DNA from: Limnohabitans sp. Rim11
GTDB taxonomy: Bacteria > Pseudomonadota > Gammaproteobacteria > Burkholderiales > Burkholderiaceae_C
Direction of reading: 5' to 3'
Length of the DNA: 64,000 bases
NCBI RefSeq assembly: GCF_001269365.1
Contig: NZ_CXOM01000002.1
Span: 442,001 to 506,000, forward strand
The translations under genes were made by a program, and so were the position numbers. Position 1 is the first letter of the stretch, and each line of letters starts with the position of its first letter. The notes beneath the pieces were generated by a model. The model did not search any database. It worked only from the letters and a program-made list of their open reading frames with translations, and was not told where the DNA came from. Positions 11,621-19,695 of this stretch are shown here, piece after piece.

Positions 11621-13408
11621 ATGGCCGCCAAAAATTCCATCGATCGGCCCGCGCCGCAAAGTCCCAAATCTCTGAGCGGACTGATTCCATTTTTAAAACC
11701 CTATCGCCTGCAAATTGGTTTGGCTCTGGTCTTCTTGGTATTGGCCGCAGCATCTACCTTGGTCTTTCCAATTGCCCTTCGCCAATTGATTGACAACGGC
11801 CTTCAACATCCAGACCCCGGTGCTCAAGCCATGGCATTGCAGGGCAACTTTCTGATGCTGTTTGGTGTGGCTGTGGCACTGGGTTTGTTTTCAGCCGCCA
11901 GATTCTTTACGGTCAGTTGGTTGGGAGAACGCGTCACCACCGACTTGCGCAACGCCGTCTATGCACATGTCTTAAAGCAAAGCCCCGCATTTTTTGAAAC
12001 CACCCCCACAGGCGAAGTCATCAGTCGTTTGGTAGCTGACACCACCTTGGTTCAGACGGTGGTGGGCAGTTCGCTTTCGATGGGCCTTCGCAATGCAGTC
12101 ATGGGCGTTGGCGCTTTGGGCATGCTGGTTTGGGCCCATCCAACGGTCATGTTGCAATTGGTTGTGACGGTGGTCTTGGTGGTGTGGCCCGCCACCATTT
12201 ACGGCCGCCGCGTCAGGCGCCTTTCGCGCGCCAGCCAAGACCGCGTGGCCGACAGCAGCAGCATTGCCACCGAAATCTTGAATGCCATGCCAGTGGTTCA
12301 AAGTTACACCGCAGAAGACCGCGAAGCGCAAAGATTTGCAACGGCAACCGAACAAGGGTTTCAAACGGCCATTCGCAGAACGCGTGCCCGCTCAGTGCTG
12401 GTGGCTTTCATCATCATTGCCAACGCAGCATTTCTTTTGTGGGGCCTGTACCAAGGGACGCAAGCTGTGTTGGCGGGCGACTTGACTGCCGGCCAATTGG
12501 GCCAAGCTGTTTTGTATGTGATTATTTTTGCAGGCGCAGTGGCCGTCTTGGGCGAAACCTATGGCGACATGCTCAGGGCCGCTGGTGCGACGGAGCGTTT
12601 GATGGAGTTACTTGGAAGCACATCGCCGGTTCAATCGCCTTTGCACCCTGCGCTTTCCAATCCGCCCAGCAGCGGCAGCACCGTTCAATTTGAAGGGCTT
12701 CAATTTCACTACCCCTCACGGCCTTCGCAAATGGCCTTGCAGGATTTTTCAGTTGACATTGCAGCAGGCCAAACCGTGGCCTTGGTGGGCCCCAGTGGGG
12801 CGGGCAAAACAACTTTGTTTGCGCTCTTGCTGCGCTACTACGATCCACAGCAAGGTCAGATTTTGTTGGATGGCATTCCCATTCAAAACCTGAGCTTGCA
12901 CGATTTGCGACAACGCATTGGCATCGTGCCGCAAGAACCTGTTTTATTCTCAAGCAGTGCGCTTGAAAACATTCGTTATGGCAGGCCAGACGCCACCGAT
13001 GAAGAAGTTCGCGCGGCAGCTGTGGCCGCATTTGCCGATGAATTCATTGTCGATTTACCGGAAGGCTACAACACCTTCTTGGGTGAACGCGGCGTGCGTT
13101 TGTCGGGCGGTCAACGTCAACGCATTGCCATTGCAAGGGCCATGCTGAAGAACCCACCGCTGTTGTTATTGGACGAGGCCACCAGCGCTTTGGATGCACA
13201 CAGTGAGCGAATGGTTCAAGCGGCTTTAGAGTCAGCCATGCGCGGCAGAACCACTTTGGTCATTGCGCACCGATTGGCCACCGTGCAACAAGCCGACAAA
13301 ATATTGGTGCTAGAACACGGCCGCTTGGTGGAGCAGGGCAAGCATGCCGAGTTGGTGCAATTGGGCGGTGTTTACGCCGGTTTGGCAGCGCTGCAATTCA
13401 ACGCATAA
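11621..13408 (+). CDS. ABC exporter, fused permease and ATPase (MsbA/LmrA type)
   Basis: A 595-residue half-transporter: a six-helix type-I exporter domain (residues about 20-320) and a nucleotide-binding domain with Walker A GPSGAGKTT, signature LSGGQRQRIA, Walker B LLLLDEATSALD and the switch histidine in VIAHRLATV. It should work as a homodimer in the inner membrane. The substrate cannot be read from sequence; relatives export lipids or drugs. The ATG at 11621 lies 4 bases after the mnmE stop; a longer frame begins at 11606 but overlaps the conserved mnmE end. Confidence 0.85.
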   Translation: MAAKNSIDRPAPQSPKSLSGLIPFLKPYRLQIGLALVFLVLAAASTLVFPIALRQLIDNGLQHPDPGAQAMALQGNFLMLFGVAVALGLFSAARFFTVSWLGERVTTDLRNAVYAHVLKQSPAFFETTPTGEVISRLVADTTLVQTVVGSSLSMGLRNAVMGVGALGMLVWAHPTVMLQLVVTVVLVVWPATIYGRRVRRLSRASQDRVADSSSIATEILNAMPVVQSYTAEDREAQRFATATEQGFQTAIRRTRARSVLVAFIIIANAAFLLWGLYQGTQAVLAGDLTAGQLGQAVLYVIIFAGAVAVLGETYGDMLRAAGATERLMELLGSTSPVQSPLHPALSNPPSSGSTVQFEGLQFHYPSRPSQMALQDFSVDIAAGQTVALVGPSGAGKTTLFALLLRYYDPQQGQILLDGIPIQNLSLHDLRQRIGIVPQEPVLFSSSALENIRYGRPDATDEEVRAAAVAAFADEFIVDLPEGYNTFLGERGVRLSGGQRQRIAIARAMLKNPPLLLLDEATSALDAHSERMVQAALESAMRGRTTLVIAHRLATVQQADKILVLEHGRLVEQGKHAELVQLGGVYAGLAALQFNA

Positions 13409-13462
13409 CGCTTGATAGAGGGATGGGCACTGTTTTCTTTCTTGTACTTTGCGGCGCTTGCC

Positions 13463-14035
13463 TCAATGCCCCTCAAAGTCGACCAAGGTAAATAAGGGCA
13501 GGCCCGCCTCTTTGAGCTTTGCCGAGCCACCCAGTTCTGGCAAGTCCACAATGGCCGCGCCCTCAATCACTTTTGCGCCCAGTTTTTCAAGCAGCTTCAT
13601 ACCGGCCATCATGGTGCCGCCAGTGGCGATCAAGTCGTCAATCAACAGCACGCGCTGACCACGTTGCACCGCATCGGTGTGCAATTCAACCGTGGCTGTG
13701 CCGTACTCTAATTCATAGGTTTCTTCGACGGTTGTAAAAGGCAGTTTGCCTTTTTTTCGAATGGGCACAAAACCCACATTCAACTCATAGGCCACTACAG
13801 CGCCCAAAATAAAACCGCGCGCATCCAATCCCGCAACCACATCGGGGCGCATGGCGGGCGTCATGTAGCGGTGCACAAACGCGTCGATCAAAATTCGAAA
13901 GACGCGCGGGTTTTGTAGCAAGGGGGTAATGTCGCGAAACTGCACCCCGGCCACCGGCCAGTCTGGCACAGTTCGGATGTTGCTTTTTAAATAATCGTTC
14001 ACTGACAAAGGCACTTCGGCCCCAATTTCGCGCAT
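13463..14035 (-). CDS. apt: Adenine phosphoribosyltransferase
   Basis: A 190-residue purine-salvage enzyme turning adenine and PRPP into AMP. The PRPP-binding loop reads [14 protein letters not shown], the flexible region holds RKKGKLPF and the N-terminal half has [11 protein letters not shown] and [10 protein letters not shown], all typical of Apt rather than other type-I PRTases. It converges with the ABC exporter gene and diverges from kdsD; start at 14035. Confidence 0.95.
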   Translation of the reverse strand: MREIGAEVPLSVNDYLKSNIRTVPDWPVAGVQFRDITPLLQNPRVFRILIDAFVHRYMTPAMRPDVVAGLDARGFILGAVVAYELNVGFVPIRKKGKLPFTTVEETYELEYGTATVELHTDAVQRGQRVLLIDDLIATGGTMMAGMKLLEKLGAKVIEGAAIVDLPELGGSAKLKEAGLPLFTLVDFEGH

Positions 14036-14115
14036 GGCTTTGACTCCCTGGTGGTAATTGCTGTCGCCTTCTCATCATAGTCACGCTTTGCGCCATCCCT
14101 CGTTAAAATAAGCGC

Positions 14116-15093
14116 ATGACCTTCAATCCCGATCAAGCCCTCCAACTCGCTCGCGAAACTTTGGACATTGAAGCTGAGGCCCTGATGGCCCTCAAGTCTC
14201 GACTCGACGCGAGATTTTCTCAAGCCGTCCAAATGATGTTGACCGTACAAGGTCGTGTGGTGGTCACGGGCATGGGTAAAAGCGGTCACATCGGCTCCAA
14301 AATAGCGGCCACTTTGGCCTCCACGGGAACGCCGGCCATGTTTGTCCATCCTGGCGAAGCCAGTCACGGCGACCTGGGCATGATCAAGTCAGTGGACGTG
14401 GTCTTGGCCATCTCCAACAGTGGCGAAAGTGACGAGTTGGTCTCCATCTTGCCCGTCTTGAAACGATTGGGCGTCCCGCTCATCGGCATGACTGGCGGCA
14501 TGAGTTCAGCCTTGGCACAACATGCAGATGTTGTTTTGGACAGCAGCGTCAGCAAAGAAGCATGCCCCCTTAATTTGGCACCGACAGCCAGCACCACCAC
14601 CCAATTGGCATTGGGTGACGCCTTGGCGGTGGCTTTGCTAGATGCACGCGGCTTTAAAGCAGAAGACTTTGCCCGCTCTCACCCTGGTGGCTCATTGGGC
14701 CGGCGGCTGTTGACGCATGTGAGTGATGTCATGCGCAAAGACACTCAAGTGCCCAGCGTGTTACCCACAGCCAGCTTTTCTGAGTTGATGCAAGAGATGA
14801 GCCGCAAAGGTTTGGGCGCATCGGCCATCGTCAACGAACAACAAGAAGTTTTAGGTATCTTCACGGACGGCGACTTACGCCGTTTGGTTGAAAAGGGCCT
14901 TGATTTGCGATCGTTGGTGGCCCAAGATGTGATGCATACCAAGCCCCGTACCGTGAATCAAAACGCACTGGCTGTAGAAGCGGCAGAACTCATGGAGCAA
15001 TACAAAATCACCAGTGTGTTGGTCATCAACGATGCAGGTCAACTGAGTGGCGCTTTAAATACCAATGACTTGATGCGTGCCAAGGTCATCTAA
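14116..15093 (+). CDS. kdsD: Arabinose-5-phosphate isomerase
   Basis: A 325-residue KdsD/KpsF that makes arabinose 5-phosphate from ribulose 5-phosphate, the first step to KDO for LPS. An N-terminal SIS domain (TGMGKSGHIGSKIAATLAS, NSGESDELVSILP, APTASTTTQLALGDA) is followed by two CBS domains after about residue 205. It heads a run kdsD-kdsC-lptC with little or no space between genes, so they are probably one operon. Confidence 0.94.
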   Translation: MTFNPDQALQLARETLDIEAEALMALKSRLDARFSQAVQMMLTVQGRVVVTGMGKSGHIGSKIAATLASTGTPAMFVHPGEASHGDLGMIKSVDVVLAISNSGESDELVSILPVLKRLGVPLIGMTGGMSSALAQHADVVLDSSVSKEACPLNLAPTASTTTQLALGDALAVALLDARGFKAEDFARSHPGGSLGRRLLTHVSDVMRKDTQVPSVLPTASFSELMQEMSRKGLGASAIVNEQQEVLGIFTDGDLRRLVEKGLDLRSLVAQDVMHTKPRTVNQNALAVEAAELMEQYKITSVLVINDAGQLSGALNTNDLMRAKVI

Positions 15094-15109
15094 AAGCTCA
15101 AAGAACCCT

Positions 15110-15676
15110 ATGCAAGTCATTCAACCCGCTCTGAATTTCCCGCCCGAGTTGTTGCTTCAGGCGCAAGCTGTCAAGGTGGCCTTTTTCGATGTCGATGGCG
15201 TGCTCACCGATGGGGGTTTGTATTTTTCCGAGCATGGCGAAACACTCAAACGTTTCAACACCTTAGACGGCCACGGCCTCAAACTCCTCAAGCATGCGGG
15301 CATCACACCGGTCATCATCACCGGACGCGACTCGGCACCCCTTCGCCTGCGCTTGAAAGCATTGGGCATCGAACACGCTCGATTTGGTACAGAAGACAAA
15401 TTACCTGCGGCAGAAGATTTCTTAAAAACACTGGGCTTGGGTTGGGATCAAGCCGCCGCCATGGGCGATGACTGGCCCGACTTGCCGGTGATGCAACGCG
15501 CTGCATTGGCCTGCGCACCCATCAATGCGCACGCGCAAGCTTTGGCCTTGGCGCACTTTGTCACCACGCGCAAAGGTGGTGAAGGTGCAGCCCGTGAGTT
15601 TTGCGATGTATTGGTGGTGGCCAGTGGTCAGTATGGCAAGTTGCTAGGGCGGGTTGGCTCGCACAACGCGCCATGA
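15110..15676 (+). CDS. kdsC: KDO-8-phosphate phosphatase
   Basis: A 188-residue HAD-superfamily phosphatase that releases KDO from KDO-8-phosphate. The catalytic DxD is in FFDVDGVLTDG (D27 and D29), ITGRDS is motif II and GDDWPDLPVM is the metal-binding motif. It lacks a cap domain, as KdsC proteins do. The ATG at 15110 is preferred; an earlier in-frame start would overlap kdsD by coding an unconserved leader. Its stop overlaps the lptC start (ATGA). Confidence 0.94.
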   Translation: MQVIQPALNFPPELLLQAQAVKVAFFDVDGVLTDGGLYFSEHGETLKRFNTLDGHGLKLLKHAGITPVIITGRDSAPLRLRLKALGIEHARFGTEDKLPAAEDFLKTLGLGWDQAAAMGDDWPDLPVMQRAALACAPINAHAQALALAHFVTTRKGGEGAAREFCDVLVVASGQYGKLLGRVGSHNAP

Positions 15677-16083
15677 TTGCAAGCATACGTCGCAGCCTAG
15701 ATCGATTGGCTTTGTACTTGCCAGCCATTCTCATGGCCGTTTTTGCTTTAGGCAGTTGGTGGCTGGTCAGAAGCCTTCCCAACCTTCTCAACGAAGCCCC
15801 TGTCAAATCTGCGCGGTACGAGCCCGACTATTACCTAGAACAATTTTCGGTCAAGTCTTTTGACAAACAAGGCCGTTTGTCACGCGAGGTCAGTGGTCAT
15901 CGCGCCAAGCATTACCCTGACACCGACACCTTAGAAATCAGCAATGTGACCTTGCGAAGTCAGAACGCCAACGGCCAACGCGATGACATGTTCAGCGCCA
16001 ATAGCATGCTACTAAACAGCAAGACCAGTGAGTACGAATTAACGGGTCAGGTGCGCGGCGTCATTTCTCCTGGCAAGCCTTAA
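15673..16083 (+). CDS. lptC: LPS export protein LptC, internally shortened
   Basis: A 136-residue protein with one N-terminal membrane helix (LYLPAILMAVFALGSWWLV) and a periplasmic part starting YEPDYYLEQFSVKSFD and continuing KHYPDTDTLEI, typical of LptC in this order. LptC relays LPS from the LptBFG extractor to LptA. Family members have about 190-200 residues; here the sequence passes from NVTLRSQNANGQ almost directly to a C-terminal strand set (DDMFSANSMLL, ELTGQVRG), as though some 55-60 residues of the central jellyroll are gone. The frame is intact. It overlaps kdsC and lacks the usual lptA and lptB neighbours. Confidence 0.8.
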   Translation: MIASIRRSLDRLALYLPAILMAVFALGSWWLVRSLPNLLNEAPVKSARYEPDYYLEQFSVKSFDKQGRLSREVSGHRAKHYPDTDTLEISNVTLRSQNANGQRDDMFSANSMLLNSKTSEYELTGQVRGVISPGKP

Positions 16084-16108
16084 GCCACCCCATTCTTTGA
16101 AAGATTTC

Positions 16109-16900
16109 ATGAAGCCATTGGTTTTCATCACAGGTGCTTCTAGTGGCATTGGCCAAGCTTTGGCCCTTCGGTATCACCAAGCAGGCTGGCGCTTGGCACT
16201 GGTAGCGCGCAGAGTGAGCGAGATGCAGGCTTGGTGTCAGCAACAAGGTATGTCGGCTGAGACGACCCGTTGTTATCAAGCCGATGTGAGCCAGGTCGAC
16301 AGTATTCTGGGTGCAGCCCATGCCTGCATGACCGATATGGGCGTTCCCAATGTGGTCATTGCCAACGCGGGCATCAGCATTGGCATGGACACAAGCATTC
16401 GCCAAGACTTGGATGTTTTGTCGCAAGTGCTGTCGACCAATGTGGTGGGCATGGCTGCCACTTTTCATCCGTTCATCGACGCCATGAAAGACCGCGCAAA
16501 GACAAACGGCTCAGCCAGCGTCGGAACCCTGGTAGGCATTGCCAGTGTGGCAGGTATACGAGGCCTGCCGGGTCATGCTGCTTATTGCGCCAGCAAAGCA
16601 GCGGCCATCAGTTACTGTGAAAGTTTGCGTGGTGAGCTCAAGCCCCAAGGCTTTAGTGTTGTCACGCTTGCGCCGGGTTATATCAAGACGCCCTTAACTT
16701 CAAAGAACAAATTTCCAATGCCTTTTTTGATGTCGGCTGATGATTTTGCGCACCAAGCTTATAAAGCCATTGAACAGGGCACCAGTTTTAAAGTAATTCC
16801 AACGCCCATGGCTTGGGCGGCTAGGCTAATGCGCATCTTGCCTGACGCTTTGCTTGATCGCGCCTTTAAAAACCAACCGCGCAAACATCGCGCCCCATGA
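16109..16900 (+). CDS. Short-chain dehydrogenase/reductase
   Basis: A 263-residue classical SDR. The cofactor loop is TGASSGIG (8-15), NAG follows at about 86-88, and the catalytic set is S146, Y159 and K163 in YCASKAAA. The C-terminal half resembles the DltE/YbbO-like group of oxidoreductases; substrate unknown. It begins 25 bases after lptC, at the place where lptA would be expected. It ends at a bidirectional terminator. Confidence 0.85.
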   Translation: MKPLVFITGASSGIGQALALRYHQAGWRLALVARRVSEMQAWCQQQGMSAETTRCYQADVSQVDSILGAAHACMTDMGVPNVVIANAGISIGMDTSIRQDLDVLSQVLSTNVVGMAATFHPFIDAMKDRAKTNGSASVGTLVGIASVAGIRGLPGHAAYCASKAAAISYCESLRGELKPQGFSVVTLAPGYIKTPLTSKNKFPMPFLMSADDFAHQAYKAIEQGTSFKVIPTPMAWAARLMRILPDALLDRAFKNQPRKHRAP

Positions 16901-16928
16901 AAAAAGCCCTGCATTGCAGGGCCTCTTT
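16901..16928. terminator. Bidirectional terminator between SDR and RRM genes
   Basis: A GC-rich hairpin (arms about 16906-16911 and 16917-16922) flanked by AAAAA on the left and a T-rich stretch on the right. It can end both the SDR transcript and the convergent RRM transcript. Confidence 0.75.
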
Positions 16929-16968
16929 TGTGAATGCACCCTAAGGTGCATGCGCAGCACGTGAGCGA

Positions 16969-17454
16969 TTAATAACCGCCGCCGTAGCCACCGCCGCCGC
17001 CTTCGCGACGACCGCCACCACCGTTACCGCCGCCACGTGGGCCAGAGCCGTAAGGGCTGCGGAAACCGGACTCGCCACCGCCTTCGCGACGACCGCCACC
17101 ACCACCGCCGTAGCCGCCACCGCCGCCACCGCCGTAACCACCGCCGCCGCCTTCACGACGACCGCCGCCACCAAAGCCACCACCACCGGAACGGGGAGGA
17201 CGCTCTTCCATGGGACGTGCTTCGTTAACAACAACACTGCGACCGCCCAAAGGCTGGCCGTTCATGCCGTTGATGGCAGATTGAGCTTCTTCATCAGTGC
17301 CCATTTCCACAAAGCCGAAGCCTTTGGAGCGACCTGTGTCGCGTTCCATCATGACTTTAGCGCTGGTCACGGAACCGAACTGGCCGAAAGCCTGCTCTAA
17401 ATCACCGTCACGTACCGAGTACGGCAGGTTGCCGACGTATAGTTTTTTGCCCAT
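16969..17454 (-). CDS. Glycine-rich RRM RNA-binding protein
   Basis: A 161-residue protein with one RNA recognition motif in residues 1-80 (RNP2 KLYVGNLP, RNP1 RSKGFGFVEM) and a C-terminal tail of about 75 residues made of Gly, Arg and Tyr blocks (GGGRREGGGGGYGGG repeats), an RGG-like tail. Such proteins in cyanobacteria and betaproteobacteria are cold-inducible RNA chaperones, comparable to plant GRPs; the role here is inferred. The ATG at 17454 has an AGAGGAG site at a good distance. A long leader with an inverted repeat precedes it. The repeated tail may vary in length between strains. Confidence 0.88.
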   Translation of the reverse strand: MGKKLYVGNLPYSVRDGDLEQAFGQFGSVTSAKVMMERDTGRSKGFGFVEMGTDEEAQSAINGMNGQPLGGRSVVVNEARPMEERPPRSGGGGFGGGGRREGGGGGYGGGGGGGYGGGGGGRREGGGESGFRSPYGSGPRGGGNGGGGRREGGGGGYGGGY

Positions 17455-17567
17455 TGAAAGGGACTCCTCTAAACACAGAAACAAAAGCGATGGAGCCCCA
17501 AAAACGCATCAACAAACCTAAAAAACTCTGGAAGGAAGCGAAACTGACACCTGTACACCGCGAACTA

Positions 17568-17592
17568 AACACACGCTCTTAGAACGTGTGTT
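17568..17592 (-). promoter_or_regulatory. Inverted repeat upstream of the RRM gene
   Basis: A perfect 8-bp inverted repeat (17568-17575 and 17585-17592) with a 9-base loop lies 114 bases upstream of the RRM start. It could be an operator or a leader hairpin; there is no T-run to make it a terminator. Confidence 0.35.
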
Positions 17593-17682
17593 AAGCCATT
17601 ATGGGCCATAAAACAAAGGGTTTGGCAAGTTAATTCTTTGAAAGGCCTTGAAATACTTGGGATTAGACGGGTTTGTGTCTCA

Positions 17683-18885
17683 TTACCAACTGACTTCGCG
17701 GTCGGGCGTGGCACTGATTTTGTGAACCGTCAGGTCTGCGCCCTCGTATTCTTCTTCTTGGCTCATCTTCAAACCGAGCGTCATTTTCAAAACACCATAG
17801 ACAACAACGCCGCCAATCAGGGCCCAAGCAACACCCATCAAGGTGCCAATGACTTGTGCGACAAAAGAAACACCGCCCAAGCCACCAAAGCTTTGCAGAC
17901 CAAAGATGCCTGCAGCAATGCCGCCCCATGCGCCGCAGATGCCATGCAAAGGCCAAACACCCAGCACGTCATCAATCTTCCACTTGTTTTGCGTCAACGT
18001 GAACATCACCACAAACAAAGCACCGGCCACAGCGCCCACCGCCAATGCGCCAAAAGGATGCATCAAGTCAGATCCAGCGCAAACAGCCACCAAGCCAGCC
18101 AAGGGACCGTTGTGCACAAAGCCAGGGTCGTTTTTACCCAACAGCAAAGCGGTCAAAGTACCGCCCACCATGGCCATCAATGAGTTAACGGCCACCAAGC
18201 CAGAGATTTTGTCGAGTGTTTGCGCGCTCATCACGTTAAAGCCAAACCAGCCGACGATCAAAATCCACGCACCCAAGGCCAAGAAAGGAATGTTGGAGGG
18301 TGGGTGAGCAGACACCGCGCCGTCTTTGCGGTAACGGTTGTAACGCGCGCCCAGCAAAATGACAGCCGGCAATGCAATCCAGCCGCCCATGGCATGGACC
18401 ACGACAGAGCCTGCAAAGTCGTGAAACTCTTCACCGGTAGTGGCCTTGATCCAAGCCTGCACGCCAAAGTGTTGGTTCCAAACGATGCCTTCAAAGAAGG
18501 GGTAGACAAAACCCACAATGCAAGCGGTCGCGATGAGCTGGGGCCAAAACTTGGCGCGCTCTGCAATACCGCCCGAGACGATGGCGGGAATGGCCGCAGC
18601 AAATGTCAGCAAGAAAAAGAACTTCACCAAGTCATAGCCATTTTTGGCGGCCAGTTGCTCAGCGCCCACAAAAAAGCTGGTGCCATAAGCCACGCTGTAG
18701 CCAACGACAAAATAAACCACTGTTGAAACTGAAAAGTCCACCAAGATCTTGACCAAGGCATTGACCTGGTTTTTCTTGCGGACGGTGCCCAATTCCAAAA
18801 AGGCGAAACCTGCGTGCATGGCCAAAACCATGATGCCGCCCAACAAAATAAAGAGCGAATCCGCGCCCTGTTTTAGTGCTTCCAT
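17683..18885 (-). CDS. amtB: Ammonium transporter AmtB
   Basis: A 400-residue, eleven-helix Amt channel. The twin pore histidines are H164 (VVVHAMGG) and H314 (PLHGICGAWGG), and the cytoplasmic signature DDVLGVWPLHG is present. No cleaved signal peptide precedes the first helix, unlike E. coli AmtB. No glnK lies next to it, which is unusual since amtB normally follows a PII gene. A sigma-54 promoter match upstream suggests NtrC-type nitrogen control. Confidence 0.95.
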   Translation of the reverse strand: MEALKQGADSLFILLGGIMVLAMHAGFAFLELGTVRKKNQVNALVKILVDFSVSTVVYFVVGYSVAYGTSFFVGAEQLAAKNGYDLVKFFFLLTFAAAIPAIVSGGIAERAKFWPQLIATACIVGFVYPFFEGIVWNQHFGVQAWIKATTGEEFHDFAGSVVVHAMGGWIALPAVILLGARYNRYRKDGAVSAHPPSNIPFLALGAWILIVGWFGFNVMSAQTLDKISGLVAVNSLMAMVGGTLTALLLGKNDPGFVHNGPLAGLVAVCAGSDLMHPFGALAVGAVAGALFVVMFTLTQNKWKIDDVLGVWPLHGICGAWGGIAAGIFGLQSFGGLGGVSFVAQVIGTLMGVAWALIGGVVVYGVLKMTLGLKMSQEEEYEGADLTVHKISATPDREVSW

Positions 18886-18914
18886 GTGTATCTCTGCTTA
18901 TTTTTGAATTAATT

Positions 18915-18950
18915 TGGTGCGCAAATACCTAGCTTGTGCATTGCGCACCA
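18915..18950 (-). promoter_or_regulatory. Long inverted repeat at the amtB transcription start region
   Basis: Perfect 10-bp arms (TGGTGCGCAA at 18915-18924 and its complement at 18941-18950) are 16 bases apart. The arms contain TGGTGC/GCACCA, the NtrC half-site sequence, but in the orientation opposite to a standard NtrC dyad. If transcription starts about 12 bases past the -12 element the repeat lies at the mRNA 5' end. Operator or leader hairpin are both possible. Confidence 0.4.
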
Positions 18951-18955
18951 AAAAC

Positions 18956-18973
18956 AAGCAAAAACCGCGCCAA
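18956..18973 (-). promoter_or_regulatory. Sigma-54 (-24/-12) promoter of amtB
   Basis: Read on the minus strand this is TTGGCGCGGTTTTTGCTT. It matches the consensus TTGGCACGnnnnTTGCTT with one substitution, and the invariant GG and GC are 10 bases apart as required. It lies 71 bases before the amtB ATG and points towards it. Confidence 0.75.
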
Positions 18974-19005
18974 AAAACAAGGGTGAGGGCAGATATGATG
19001 GTTCT

Positions 19006-19650
19006 ATGGAAGCTTTTCTTGTCTCTACCGGTATCGTTGCCCTTGCCGAAATGGGCGACAAAACACAACTCTTGTCCTTGGTCCTGGCTGCCCGATTTCG
19101 CAAACCTTGGCCCATCGTTTGGGGCATCTTGGTGGCCACTCTGGTCAATCACGGGTTGGCGGGCGCCGTCGGCAGTTGGGTCACCACCCAGTTGGGTCCT
19201 GAGGCACTGCGCTGGGTCTTAGGCGCTTCTTTTCTGGCCATGGCCGTTTGGATTTTGATCCCCGACAAATTGGACGAGGAGGGCGACAATGACAATCCAC
19301 GCTGGGGCGTTTTTGCGACCACCGTGGTGGCCTTCTTCATTGCAGAGATGGGCGACAAAACTCAAATTGCAACCGTCATGTTGGCCGCACAGTTCCAAAG
19401 CTGGTTCTGGGTCGTCGCCGGCACCACCTTGGGCATGATGCTGGCCAACGCCCCTGTGGTTTGGCTAGGCGATGCCATCACCCGCAAAATTTCACTCAAA
19501 TGGGTGCACCGTATTTCTGCCGTAGTGTTTGCCATTTTGGGCGCTCTGGCTTTATGGGGCGGACCTTTGCCAAACGCCGAAAAACCCATCACTGCACCTC
19601 AGAACTTGCCAACCGCCATGAAACATCCCTCGCCAACGGTTCAGCTTTAA
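19006..19650 (+). CDS. GDT1/TMEM165 (UPF0016) family cation exporter
   Basis: A 214-residue membrane protein with two repeats, each with the family signature EMGDKT (VALAEMGDKTQLLSLV near residue 12, FIAEMGDKTQIATVM near residue 116) in a hydrophobic helix. Bacterial members (MneA) export Mn2+; the acidic signature binds the ion. No yybP-ykoY Mn riboswitch is evident in the short leader. The ATG at 19006 opens directly onto the first conserved helix. It diverges from amtB. Confidence 0.88.
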   Translation: MEAFLVSTGIVALAEMGDKTQLLSLVLAARFRKPWPIVWGILVATLVNHGLAGAVGSWVTTQLGPEALRWVLGASFLAMAVWILIPDKLDEEGDNDNPRWGVFATTVVAFFIAEMGDKTQIATVMLAAQFQSWFWVVAGTTLGMMLANAPVVWLGDAITRKISLKWVHRISAVVFAILGALALWGGPLPNAEKPITAPQNLPTAMKHPSPTVQL

Positions 19651-19695
19651 AGCCCTGATAATTAGACAAACTGCTTTCTCGAGTTGTCCCCTGTC

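Noticed and set aside
16969..17230. Repeat array (GCC/CCG-rich) resembling a tandem repeat element
   Set aside because: It is the coding DNA of the glycine-rich tail of the RRM protein, not an independent repeat.
19651..19695. SAM riboswitch before metX
   Set aside because: The 45-base leader is too short and has no SAM-I, SAM-II or SAH aptamer core.
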